NCBI GenBank assembly: GCA_963838385.1 | Contig: CAWIRE010000001.1 | Span: 62,001-126,000, forward strand | Origin: DAHUYF01 sp963838385 | GTDB taxonomy: Bacteria; Pseudomonadota; Alphaproteobacteria; ATCC43930; CGMCC-115725 | Direction of reading: 5' to 3' | Length of the DNA: 64,000 nucleotides | Shown here: in pieces, positions 34,468 to 44,052 of the stretch | Layout of the letters: each line of letters begins with the position of its first letter | Numbering within the stretch: the first letter of the stretch is position 1 | Translations under genes and position numbers: made by a program | Notes under the pieces: generated by a model | What the model saw: only the letters and a program-made list of their open reading frames with translations | Told to the model about the DNA's origin: nothing | The model's database searches: none

Positions 34468-37400
34468 TTACCGTCCCATGCATGCATTCATACATTTGTG
34501 AAAATCCCAGGTATTGCGGTCGCTGCCAGGCGACTGCCATCTCTCCAAGAGCGGGTAACATCGTTCGAGGCAGCGTTGATATTGTGTCTGATCATTGGCG
34601 CAGATCTTAGGTGACGCCTTGGCGTCGGGCCACGGAGAATATGGCGTATTATCGCTGTCGTTCACGGACGGCGATCTCGACAGTGCTCCTTGATCTGTTG
34701 GGTCACCGTTAGGTGCTTCGCCAGTTCTGTCATTTAACCTTGTGGGGTCCCCGGTAACGTACGCATACGTATTCACCCCGCCGCTCAACCCGATCGGATC
34801 GCTCTCGACATACCGCCCGACACTCGGATCATAGTCGCGGAAGAAATTATAGCTTAGCCCGGTCTCGGCATCGGCGTATTGCCCGGGAAAGCGCAGGTTC
34901 TCCGTCACGCCCGCGCTCAGCTGCACCAGCGCGCCGAAAGGTGCCAGCGCCGCGTCCCAGACGATGTTCTGCCCGCCATCGGTAATCCGTTGCGGCGTGC
35001 CGAGATGGTCGGGATGCACGAAATAAAGCGTGCCGCCGGCGGCGTAGCCCACCGGCAGATCGTCGAGCCAGAGATGCTCGCGCAGCACGTTGCCCAGCGC
35101 GTCGCTCTCGGCGATGAGATGGTGGGCGCGGTCATAATGGAACACCGTCACGCCCGCGGCCGTGCTCTTCGCCACCCGCTCGCCCAGGAAGTTCTGCTGA
35201 TACTGCGCCAGCACGCTGCCTGATGCTGCCACCTGCACCAGCCGGTTCTGCTGGTTGTAGGCGAAGCTCTCGACCGTGCCGGCGCCGTTGTCGTTGCTCG
35301 CGAGGGTGCCGGCGCCGGTGTAGCTCAGGAGCCGCGTCAGCCCGCCATTCGCCACCGAGAGCAGCTGGTTGCTGCCGCCCGCATAGCCGTAGGCCTCGGC
35401 GAGGGTGCCGGTGCCGCCGGTCTGCGACAGCCGGTCGCCGACGGCGTCGTAGGAATAGGCGAGCGCGCCATAGACGCCGCTCGCCTGGGTGAGCCGCTGC
35501 AGCGCATCGTATTGGAAGCCCTGGCTGCGCGCCGGCGTCACCGCGTCCGTGATCCCGGTGATGTCGCCGTCGGCGTCGAAGCCGTAGGCGAGGCTCTGCA
35601 CCGTGCTGCCGCCGCTCACCACCCGCGCTTCCGGCCGGTAGTCCTGGTCGTAGCTGACCGCGAGATCGAGCCCGTTGCCGTAGGTGAGCGAGGCGAGCGG
35701 GCCGAAGGGCAGATAGGTCACGCCCGAGACCACCGGCACCGGCTGCGCCGCAGCATTCGCCTGGGTGGCGATGCCGGCGATGCGGCCCATGGCGTCGCGG
35801 CTGTAGGCGACGATGCGGCCGGAGGGATAGGTGATCTGCGTCACGTGGTTGGCGAGATCGTAGGCGTAGGCGGTGACGTAGGCGACGCCGCCGATGGTGC
35901 GCGTCTCCTGCACGACATTGCCGAAGGCATCGTAGACATAGGCGGTGCTGCCGCTCTGGTCCGTCACCTCCGTGAGCCGCCCGACGCCGTAGCCGCCGGC
36001 CGGCTGGTCATAGGCATAGGCGACGTTCTCGGCAGGATCGTTGGGATAGGTCCTGGCGACGAGCCTGTTGAGCGCATCATAGGTCATCTGCACGACATTG
36101 CCGGCGGCGTCCGTCTGCTGCGTGCGGTTGCCGGCGGCGTCCACCCGATAGACCGTGACGCCGGTATCGGGGCTCGAGAGCTCGATGAGATCGTCGAGCC
36201 CGTCATAGACAGAGCTCGTCACCAGGCCGCGCGGGTCGGTGACCCCGGTCAGGTTGTCGTGCGCGTCATAGCCGTAGCCGGTGCTGCTCGCGAGCGGCGC
36301 GTTGACGGCGATGAGCCGGTTGAGCGCATCGAAGGAGCGGCTGGTCGCGTTCGCCAGCGGGTCGGTGATGCCGGTGACATTGGCGTTGTTGTCATAGGCG
36401 TAGCCGGTCGTCTGGCCGGCGGCGCCGATGTTCTGCAGCAGCCGGCCGAGATCGTCGAAGACCTGCGATTGTGCCTTGACGATCGCACCGCCGCTGGCGG
36501 CGATCTGCGTCTGGGTGCGGTCGCCCATGGCGTCGAGCGTGTAGGCGATGGTGTCGCCCAGCGCGTCGCTGACCTGCGTCAGCCGGTGCGCCGCGTCATA
36601 GGTGTAGGCGAGAGAGGAGCCGTCGGGCTTGTGATCTCGGTGATCTGGCCGATGGCGTCATAGGCGATGGTCGTGGTCTCGGTACCGGCAGGGCCGGCCA
36701 CGGCGGTGCTGGTGAGCCAGCCTTGCGGCGCGTAGGCGAGCGTGGTGGTGACGCCATTGGCATCGACGGTGGTGAGCGGCCTGCCGGCGCCGTCATGGCT
36801 CGTCACCTGCGTCACCTGGCCCAGCGCATTGGTCACCGAGACCAGCGTGCCCGAGGCATCATAGCCATAGGTCGTGACATTGCCGTCGGGGTCGGTGGCG
36901 GTGAGCCGCTGGCCGGTGGCGCTGTAGCTATAGCTCCACGTCCGCGTGGTGCCGTTGGTGCTGTAGGGCGTCGTCGCGGTGGTCGTGTCGGTCGCGGCCT
37001 TGGTGAGGAGATTGCCGTTGGCGTCATAGGTGAAGCTGGTGGTGCGGCCGGGCTCGACGATCTCGATCGGCAGCCGGAAGGTGGCGTGCCAGGTGTAGGT
37101 GACCGTGCGCGCCTGCGGCGTCCCCTTGGCATAGGTGATGCTGAGCGGCTCGCCGCGGGCGTTGTTCGTCCAGCTCGTCACCACGCCGTTCCAGTCGGTG
37201 GTGCCGTCGAGAAAGCCGTTGCTGTCGTAGCTGTAGTGATAGGAGGCCGCCGGCGTCGAAGCGTCGGCGACGCGATCGATCTCGGTCACCTTGCGCGAGC
37301 CCTGCTGCTGCGAGAAGAGATAGGTCTGCTGTTCGCCCAGCGCATTCGTGACCGTGCGGGCGTTGGTGGTGTCGTTGTAGGCGACGGTCGTGCTGTCGGC

Positions 37401-38527
37401 GCCGCCGGCATGCTGGCTCGTCACCGGCCGGCCATACTGCTCATAGCTGAAGCTCGCATACTGGTTGCCGTCATCATCGACGATGCCGGTGAGCGCCATC
37501 GGGAACGAGCTGTTCTGGTAGAGATAGTTCTGCGGCGGCGAGGTCGGCGACACGCCGGGCTTCACCACGCGGACGAGCAGGCTGCTGCCGCCATTGGGCG
37601 GCGTCTGGTAAAGGTAGGTGTAGACCCCGCCATCGGGCGCGGTCATCGTCTGCAGCACGCCGTTCTGATAGGTGAATAGCAGCGAGCGGCCGTAGGAATC
37701 GGTGACCGAGGCGAGCTGGTTGCTCGAGTTGTAGCTCAGCGTCTGGGTATAGCCGCCGCGATACTGGATCGAGGACAGCACCGCCACCTGGCCGCTGATC
37801 TGGGTGTAGGTCCAGATCGTGTCGTCGCTGTCGCTCAGCACCCAGATCGACCCGGTGTTCGACCCCGTGTGGGTGAGGGTGAAATCCATGTCGTGGGTGT
37901 AGACGTACCAGCCGATATTGCTGTTGTAGTCCATCTCCACGACCTGCCCGTCCGGCCGGTAGATGTAGACCCAGCCCGTCGGCGTCCGCGATGTTGATGT
38001 AGCTGTCGAAGGTGGTTCGCCAAGCGTATCCGAGCATCGTCGTCTGCTGCGCCGGCAGCCCGCTGTTGTAGTAGCGGGTGAAGGCCAGCGTGTCGGGCCC
38101 CGCGGTCGCGAAGTCGGTGACTTCTTCGTACTTGTTGCCGCCGGCCACCGAGATGGGATTGCCGCAGAGCGGACAATAATGTCCGAGCTCTTTCTGCCAC
38201 CGGGCCCCGCATTGGCCGGGCGGCAGCCGCTCGGCTGATAGGGATCCCTGACGACGCCGACAGGGCAAACCGGGGCGATATTGATCAGGTGATAGATTTG
38301 ATTCGTGAAAACGCAGGTCACCTCGTACGGGGGAGCGTAATACCAGTCGAGGACCATGGGTCCGCCCAACGAGGTCCAGGAATTGCAACCGGCCTGGATG
38401 CTGGGATAGCCGCCAGGCGCCGGTGTGGCCGAGCCGTCCAGCCTGCTTGCGCCGGTTTGCCAAGACCGATGACCAGCAGCAGAGCGAAAAGTGTGAGCAG
38501 GAAGGCTCGGCGCGTGCGCTTGCCCAT
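34468..38527 (-). pseudogene. Sec-exported Rhs/YD-repeat protein with four apparent frameshifts
   Basis: About 1350 codons. The N-terminus MGKRTRRAFLLTLFALLLVI is a signal peptide. A Cys-containing region follows (HYCPLCGNPISVAGGNKYEE, with TDFATAGPDTLAFTRYYNSG), then many YD repeats and the Rhs core end RYVESDPIGLSGGVNTYAYV. Frame changes are needed near 38441-38458, 38202, 37975-37977 and 36625, each by a single base. The last 90 residues form a distinct C-terminus with CLERC and CMNAC. No VgrG, PAAR or T6SS gene is nearby, so export is probably by Sec. Either a decayed gene or assembly errors in GC runs. Confidence 0.75.
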
Positions 38528-38648
38528 CTTCGGTGATCCCCCCTCAAGGTACCGGCGGGATCAGGGTACTACGCTAGATTTGTTACAGTTTTTCGGTGCA
38601 AGTTCATGTGAAACCCGGCCGCGATCGCGTCGAGGTTGCGGCGCTGAG

Positions 38649-39036
38649 CTAGGCCCGCGAGCCCGCCAGCGCGGCGAGCGCCACCAGCACCCAGCCAAGG
38701 ATGAAGAGCGTGCCGCCGATGGGGGTGAGCCAGGCGATGCCGGCGGGCGCGCCGGCGGCGAGGAGGTAGAGGCTGCCGGGAAAGAGCACCAGCGCCAGCG
38801 CGAAGCACCAGCCGGCGAGCGTGAGCCAGAGCCCCGCCCCGCCCGCCCGCAGACCTTGCCGCGAGCGCCGCCAGCGCCAGCAGCGCCACCGCATGGATGA
38901 GCCCATAGCGGCCGCCGGTATCGGCAAGCTCGAGGCGATGCGGGTCGCCGGCGAGCACATGGCGGGCGGCGGCCTCGGCCGCGACGCCGGCCGCGCCGCT
39001 GAGCCCGGCCAGCAGGATCCAGATCCGTTCCTTCAT
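38649..39036 (-). CDS. DUF423 family membrane protein, apparent frameshift
   Basis: A small inner-membrane protein of about 128 residues. The first frame gives MKERIWILLAGLSGAAGVAA, AAARHVLAG and GLIHAVALLALAALAA; the second gives LWLTLAGWCFALALVLFPGS, then LTPIGGTLFILGWVLVALAA. These are the halves of a DUF423 (YgdD-like) protein. They join by removing one base within about 38838-38870, a G/C-rich run. The total of 388 bases is one more than a multiple of three. The function of the family is unknown. Confidence 0.8.
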
Positions 39037-39210
39037 CGCCACCCTCGATCGATCGGGCGCCTGAAGCGGCGGCGCCGGGACGCCGAGTGTGGTCGATGGC
39101 GCCGCCGGCGCCAACTGCCGCTCGAGGCCGCGGTGCGGGCCGGGCGCGCTGACAGCGGCCGCGCCCGGGCGTTATAAGACGCGGGACGGCCTTCCTCTCG
39201 CGGAGCAGCC

Positions 39211-39696
39211 ATGCCGAGTTTCGACATCGTCTCGCGGCTTGACCTCGCCGAGGTCGACAATGCGCTTGCCGGCATCGCGCGCGAGATCGCCACGCGCTAC
39301 GACTTCAAGGACAGCAAATCCGCCGTCACCCGCGAGGAAGGTGCCATCACCGTGCTCGCCGATGACGAGCTCAAGCTGAAGCAGCTGCACGAGCTGCTGA
39401 AGGTGCATCTGACGCGGCGCAAGGTGGATGCCAACGCGCTCGACTTCAAGCCGGCGGAGAAGGCCTCGGGCAACATGATGCGCCAGACGGTGGCGCTGCG
39501 TCAGGGCATCGACCGCGAGCTCGCCAAGCGCCTGGTGCGCGAGATCAAGGACAGCCGGCTCAAGGTGCAGGCCTCGATCCAGGGCGAGGAGCTGCGGGTC
39601 AGCGGCAAGAAGCGCGACGACCTCCAGGCGGCGATCGCGCTCATCCGCACCCTCAAGATCGAGCAGCCGTTGCAGTATGTGAACTTCCGCGAGTGA
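39211..39696 (+). CDS. YajQ family cyclic-di-GMP/nucleotide-binding protein
   Basis: A 161-residue cytoplasmic protein with the YajQ signature MPSFDIVSRLDLAEVDNALA, the later ATRYDFKDSKSAVT, and the end VSGKKRDDLQAAIALIRTLK. Some members bind cyclic di-GMP and act with transcription regulators; others were described as nucleic-acid or ATP/GTP-binding. Length and ends are normal. It is a single gene between DUF423 and a small membrane protein. Confidence 0.93.
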   Translation: MPSFDIVSRLDLAEVDNALAGIAREIATRYDFKDSKSAVTREEGAITVLADDELKLKQLHELLKVHLTRRKVDANALDFKPAEKASGNMMRQTVALRQGIDRELAKRLVREIKDSRLKVQASIQGEELRVSGKKRDDLQAAIALIRTLKIEQPLQYVNFRE

Positions 39697-39744
39697 GCGG
39701 CGCCGCGCGGGCGGCGGTGCCTAGGTAGATTTCCGGATGCGGGT

Positions 39745-39760
39745 TGTGATCTGGATCACG
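39745..39760. promoter_or_regulatory. Crp/Fnr-family binding site
   Basis: TGTGA-TCTGGA-TCACG is close to the CRP consensus and also contains TGAT-N4-ATCA, an FNR half-match. It lies 67 bases upstream of a small membrane protein start. It is the second Crp/Fnr-type site in the window and suggests oxygen or carbon control. Confidence 0.45.
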
Positions 39761-39826
39761 GTCCCGGGCGCCGGCGCGTCCCAATATCCTTTTCATAAAA
39801 CACGCCTTGCCCTCGGGAGAGCCATC

Positions 39827-40006
39827 GTGCCGATGTGGACCGCCGACCACCTCCTCTTCCTCGCCGCCGTCGCCGCCGCCATCGCCTTCCTGGTCGGCAG
39901 CGAGGCTTTCGCCGCCTTGCGCTCGCGCACCCTCGTCCCGGTGCGGATCCGCCGGCAAGCCCGCCGCCTGCCGGCCGAGACGTTGCGCCGGATCGGCCTC
40001 GACTGA
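39827..40006 (+). CDS. Small single-pass membrane protein
   Basis: A predicted 59-residue protein with one membrane segment, DHLLFLAAVAAAIAFLVGSE, and a basic C-terminal tail (RSRTLVPVRIRRQARRLPAE). GGGAG precedes the GTG at 39827; an ATG two codons later could also serve. The Crp/Fnr-type site upstream supports a real gene. No family is recognised. Confidence 0.5.
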   Translation: MPMWTADHLLFLAAVAAAIAFLVGSEAFAALRSRTLVPVRIRRQARRLPAETLRRIGLD

Positions 40007-40107
40007 GGCCCGGCCCGGAGGCCGGGGCGCCATCCCGGCCACGGCCGCCGCCATCCCTCCTTGATCCCCCGGCTGCGACCCGGTAGATAGAGGCAGCGCC
40101 TCGCTCC

Positions 40108-40183
40108 GTCCCCTTCGTCTAGAGGCCCAGGACACCGCCCTCTCACGGCGGTAACGGGGGTTCGAATCCCCCAGGGGACGCCA
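40108..40183 (+). tRNA. tRNA-Glu (anticodon CTC)
   Basis: A full 76-base cloverleaf. The acceptor arms are GTCCCCT and AGGGGAC, the anticodon stem CCGCC/GGCGG encloses a loop CTCTCAC with anticodon CTC, and the T arm contains GTTCGAATC. CCA is encoded. The MBL-E1-patatin operon starts 460 bases downstream, so this gene may mark the integration side of an island. Confidence 0.95.
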
Positions 40184-40642
40184 AGCATATCAACGCGTCA
40201 GACGTGGTATTAGGGCAATAATTCTGCCCGTATGTTGCTCCGTACCGAATCGGTACGGAATAATGCCCCCTGCAGACATCATCCGAGGCGGCGGGCTCCG
40301 CCGCCGTCTAAGCACGGTATCGGGGCACGGGCACAAAACAGGCGTGGACCATGCGGGTAATTGGGCGCGGATGGCGCAGTTGGAGGTGAGCGCCGAGTCC
40401 GAGACTGGTGAGCCGGTCGATCTCAATAAGTCGCGGTGAGGGGTCGAGATCGGCTTAGAGCTCGTCGAAGTCTATCTCGCCTCCGGCGTGGGCCGCGAGC
40501 GGCGGTCGGGAACCTCAAAATTTCAACGATGAAACAGTTAGTTTGGCGAAACGACCGCTTGAAAGCCAGTTCGGCCCCACCCATCTGCTTTTAACTATTA
40601 AGTTGCGAAAGTGCAGTGGGGCTAGCTTCGCGGGGGAAACGC
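40184..40642. other. Gene-free leader between tRNA-Glu and the conjugation operon, with three hairpins
   Basis: Three inverted repeats follow the tRNA: GGGCA-N7-TGCCC at 40213-40229, a perfect CCGTACCG-AAT-CGGTACGG at 40240-40258, and GGCGGCGG-N2/3-CCGCCGCC near 40289-40307. They may end tRNA transcription or mark a recombination site. The rest has no complete gene. A short frame ending TGEPVDLNKSR could be a remnant of something, but I cannot identify it. I do not see a second copy of the tRNA end within the window. Confidence 0.5.
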
Positions 40643-41809
40643 ATGTTCGCGGATGTGAAAGGACCGTCTTTTATTTTCTGGCCGGTTGGATGCGGCGACG
40701 GCGCCACCGTGGTGATCAGCGACAAGGAGGTCCTGCAGATTGACCTCAACGACACAGCGATCGCAGAGGCGGATGACAACGAAAAGATTCCGTTGGTGGA
40801 TGAGCTGGTGGCCAAGCTCCCCCAGAAGGACGGTAAGCCCTATTTGTCCTGCTTCGTCCTCACGCACCCTGACGAGGACCATTGCCGTGGCTTTGCCGAT
40901 TTGCTGAAGAGGGTGACCATCGGCGAGTTGTGGCACACCCCGCGCGTGTTTCGCGAATTCAAGGATGGCGAAACTCTGTGTGATGACGCCGAGGCCTTCC
41001 ACAAGGAAGCCAAGCGTCGCGTCGCCGCGACCATTAGGGCCAAAGGCGACCCCGGCCATCGCGTCCGGGTGGTAGGCTATGACGATCTCCTCAAGGAGGA
41101 TGATTACAAGGGATTCCCGCTCGCATTCTTCACCACGCCGGGCCAGTCCGTGACGGTCTTGGACGGCGCCGACATCCGCACATGCTTCGCCGTCTTCGTG
41201 CACGCTCCGTTCCGGAACGACCCCGCCGACAGCCGCAACGAGACCAGTCTGGCGATGCAGGTGGTGATCGGCAGCAGCAAGGCCACCATGTCAGGCCTCT
41301 TTTTCGGCGATCTGTCCTATCCTACCCTGCGCGAAATTTTCGACCAGACTAAGAAGCACGACAATCTGCGTGCGCTGAACTGGAACGTCCTCCTGGCCCC
41401 GCACCATTGCTCGAAAAAGGCGATGTACGAGAAGGAAGCCGACGGCAACGACGTGCTCAAGCAGGACATTCTTGACGACCTCGACGCCCGCCAGTTGAGT
41501 CCGGGCTTCGTCGTGGCATCGTCCGTAGCAATCCCGGGCTCCAACACGTCCGGCGATAATCCACCGCACGCCAAGGCCAAGAATCGCTATTCGGAAATCG
41601 TGAACGACGACTTCATCTGCACCGGCGAATACAGTACGCCGAAAAACATGCGGCCAGTGATCTACACGCTGACGGACCACGGCATCGCCCAGGTAGACAA
41701 GGACTACACCCTCGCGGAGGCGACCAAGGAAGATCTGGCCAAGGCGATCGCCGCGGCACGGGGCTCGAGCACGCCGCCCGCTGGCAAGGTTGGGTTCGGA
41801 CGCGGATGA
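40643..41809 (+). CDS. ComEC-like metallo-beta-lactamase-fold protein of a conjugation-type defence operon
   Basis: A 388-residue soluble MBL-fold protein. The N-terminal FWPVGCGDGATVVISDKEVL and metal motif VLTHPDEDHCRGF, the later SGLFFGDLSY, and LLAPHHCSKKAMY resemble the ComEC/Rec2 hydrolase type. The protein ends in a flexible tail, SSTPPAGKVGFGRG, with a terminal Gly. GGGGGA lies 6 bases before the ATG at 40643. Its stop overlaps the E2-E1-JAB start (ATGA). I propose it is a hydrolase or sensor and possibly the substrate of the adjacent E1 enzyme; both are inferences. Confidence 0.8.
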   Translation: MFADVKGPSFIFWPVGCGDGATVVISDKEVLQIDLNDTAIAEADDNEKIPLVDELVAKLPQKDGKPYLSCFVLTHPDEDHCRGFADLLKRVTIGELWHTPRVFREFKDGETLCDDAEAFHKEAKRRVAATIRAKGDPGHRVRVVGYDDLLKEDDYKGFPLAFFTTPGQSVTVLDGADIRTCFAVFVHAPFRNDPADSRNETSLAMQVVIGSSKATMSGLFFGDLSYPTLREIFDQTKKHDNLRALNWNVLLAPHHCSKKAMYEKEADGNDVLKQDILDDLDARQLSPGFVVASSVAIPGSNTSGDNPPHAKAKNRYSEIVNDDFICTGEYSTPKNMRPVIYTLTDHGIAQVDKDYTLAEATKEDLAKAIAAARGSSTPPAGKVGFGRG

Positions 41810-44052
41810 GGTCAGGCGGTCAGGCCTGGGCCTTTGAGCAACTGAACGCGATTGCCGCAAAGTCAAACGGGTCGCTTGAGATAATCGAGGTTAGCGAGCC
41901 GGCAGCGGCGGGCTTGCCGCTCAGCGTGACCGTGTCCATTCACTGCGCTGGTTATCCGCGCGCTGACGGCGGGATTCCCTATCGACCGCGCGAAAAGCTG
42001 CTGATTACCATCCCGAGCGCCTTTCCCCTCAAAGTGCCGTCGCTGTCCTTCACCCACGACCGCCACGCCGGATTCCCTCATGTCCAATGGGGTCACTCGA
42101 TCTGCCTATACCAGTCCTCAGAGACGGAGTGGCAGCCTGAGGACGGCATGCACGGGTTTTTCACACGGGTCCACGAGTGGCTACGCGCGGGCGCGGCCAA
42201 CGAGTTGGAATCTATCGGCTTGCCGATGCACCCGCCGGTGGCCTACCCCGGTGACGAGTATTTCGCTGTGGTTCCGACCCAGAACACGCCAGCAGTGACG
42301 CCGCCCTGGTGGTCGGGCTTCGCCAAGATCACCGAAGAAACCAAGTCTGTCGTTCACCTGGGCGAGTGGGTCACCACAGCCAACCGCCCGGTGAACGAGC
42401 GCGTCGCACCAGCCATCCTTCTGTCGAGCGACATGCCGTATGAGTACCCGACAACTGTCTCCAAGCTGAAGTCGGTTCTGGAGGAACGCGGCGTCCCCCT
42501 CGAAATAATCCGCCTTCTGTTGACGATCGGCGCTTTGGCCAATCCCGAGAACAAGCCACTCGTTTTCATTCTGGGCGCCGCCATGCGCGGCGTCTCGGGC
42601 GGAGAAAAGCTGCAACACCTGGCGGCCTGGCATGTGAACGCCGATAAGGCCCTGGAATTGCGCAATACCTATCTGGCAGCGACGGAGGAAAATCCGGTCG
42701 ATGAGGCGTGGTTTATCGAATGGGCCAGCACGGCAGCGATCAATTGGTGCTCGGTTCTGGAAGACCGCCCAGAAATCGTGGTGGCGCGCGACAATGACAC
42801 CAGCGCGCAATTTTGGCGCGACCGTCATGTCGCGATCCTAGGATGCGGTGCCATCGGCAGCATGTTGGCGATATTGTTGGCGCGCGCCGGCGTCCGAAAG
42901 CTGCAACTGTACGATAAGGCCGTGGTGAAACCGGGACTGCTTGTGCGGCAGACCTTTGATCGCCATCAGATCGGCTACACCAAGGTATCCGCGACCCGCA
43001 ACAATGCGCGGTTCATCAGCAAAAAAATTGAAATTGAGGAATTTCACAAAGACATCATCGGAGTCTTGAACGAGGATGCCACCCGCAACGGGTTGTTCGC
43101 GGCCGATGTCGTCATCAACGCGACGGCGTCCCGCCGCGTTGCCAGCGCGCTGGAATTTTACCTTCGGCAGTGGCCCAAACGGCACCCTCCCATCGCTTCG
43201 ATGGCGGTTGGGCACCGGGCGGACGCCGCCGTCATGACCTTGGCCCAGGCTGCGGTGCCCGGGATTGCTCATGATCTTGACCGGCGTTTGAAGCTCGGAT
43301 TTGCAAATTCGCCCTCAAGCGAGCTGTTCCTCGATGAGTTCTGGCCGGATCATGCGGTTACCGACAGGCTGTTCCAGCCCGAGCCGGGATGCTCGGACCC
43401 AACCTTTGTCGGCTCGGCGGCCGACATGGCGATGCTATCGGCCCGGATGCTGAATGTGCTCAGCGAATGGCTGGACGAGGGTTATGCAAACCACGCCCGT
43501 GGCTTCGGGATGCGTGTTCCGCAAATGCCCAATGTCGTTGCCACCGTCCCGCATGAGGCAGAATTCCGCTGGCCTGCCGATGAGGTTTCGGATGACTTGC
43601 AGCGCGGCTACCAGATCCGACTGAGCCCGGCCGCAAAGGCACAGATGCTGACCTGGATGAAGAAGTCCGAGCGAAATCGCGGCCGGGAAGTTGAAACGGG
43701 CGGCATTCTGTTTGGCCAGATCGACGACTTTCTCAAGGTCATTTGGGTGACCGCGGCGAGCGGCCCCCCACCCGACAGCATTGCAAGCCGACACGGATTC
43801 GTCTGCGGCACCCGCGGGGTGGTGTCCATGAACGCCGAATTGGCTGCACGGACGAGGGGGGCCGCGTCATTCATCGGGATGTGGCATACCCACCCTGGTA
43901 GCATTCCCCGCCCAAGTGCGACCGACTGCGCTGCCATGCGCATGCTCTGGGGGAGCCAAAATTTCGGCGGCCGGCAATTTCTCATGCTGATCATCGGCGG
44001 ATATTCGGCATCACCGGCAATCGCGGGGAGCCTGTTCAAACGCCATGAGTGA
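41806..44052 (+). CDS. E2-E1-JAB triple-domain ubiquitin-like conjugation protein (ThiF family)
   Basis: A 748-residue fusion. Residues 1-130 resemble an E2 domain with a candidate catalytic Cys100 in PHVQWGHSICLYQ. A middle linker leads to a ThiF/E1 adenylation domain with VAILGCGAIGSMLAILLARA near 342-361 and candidate Cys529 in EPGCSDPTF. The C-terminus is a JAB/JAMM protease: Glu630 in ETGGILFG, then HTHPGSIPRPSATD giving His694, His696, Ser704 and Asp707. It thus holds activating, conjugating and removing activities in one chain. In type II CBASS these are split between Cap2 and Cap3. It overlaps both neighbours. Confidence 0.88.
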   Translation: MRSGGQAWAFEQLNAIAAKSNGSLEIIEVSEPAAAGLPLSVTVSIHCAGYPRADGGIPYRPREKLLITIPSAFPLKVPSLSFTHDRHAGFPHVQWGHSICLYQSSETEWQPEDGMHGFFTRVHEWLRAGAANELESIGLPMHPPVAYPGDEYFAVVPTQNTPAVTPPWWSGFAKITEETKSVVHLGEWVTTANRPVNERVAPAILLSSDMPYEYPTTVSKLKSVLEERGVPLEIIRLLLTIGALANPENKPLVFILGAAMRGVSGGEKLQHLAAWHVNADKALELRNTYLAATEENPVDEAWFIEWASTAAINWCSVLEDRPEIVVARDNDTSAQFWRDRHVAILGCGAIGSMLAILLARAGVRKLQLYDKAVVKPGLLVRQTFDRHQIGYTKVSATRNNARFISKKIEIEEFHKDIIGVLNEDATRNGLFAADVVINATASRRVASALEFYLRQWPKRHPPIASMAVGHRADAAVMTLAQAAVPGIAHDLDRRLKLGFANSPSSELFLDEFWPDHAVTDRLFQPEPGCSDPTFVGSAADMAMLSARMLNVLSEWLDEGYANHARGFGMRVPQMPNVVATVPHEAEFRWPADEVSDDLQRGYQIRLSPAAKAQMLTWMKKSERNRGREVETGGILFGQIDDFLKVIWVTAASGPPPDSIASRHGFVCGTRGVVSMNAELAARTRGAASFIGMWHTHPGSIPRPSATDCAAMRMLWGSQNFGGRQFLMLIIGGYSASPAIAGSLFKRHE

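Noticed and set aside
35512..36663. 383-codon plus-strand frame across the Rhs YD repeats
   Set aside because: It is antisense to the repeats, and its Val/Gly/Asp periodicity only reflects the opposing repeat units.
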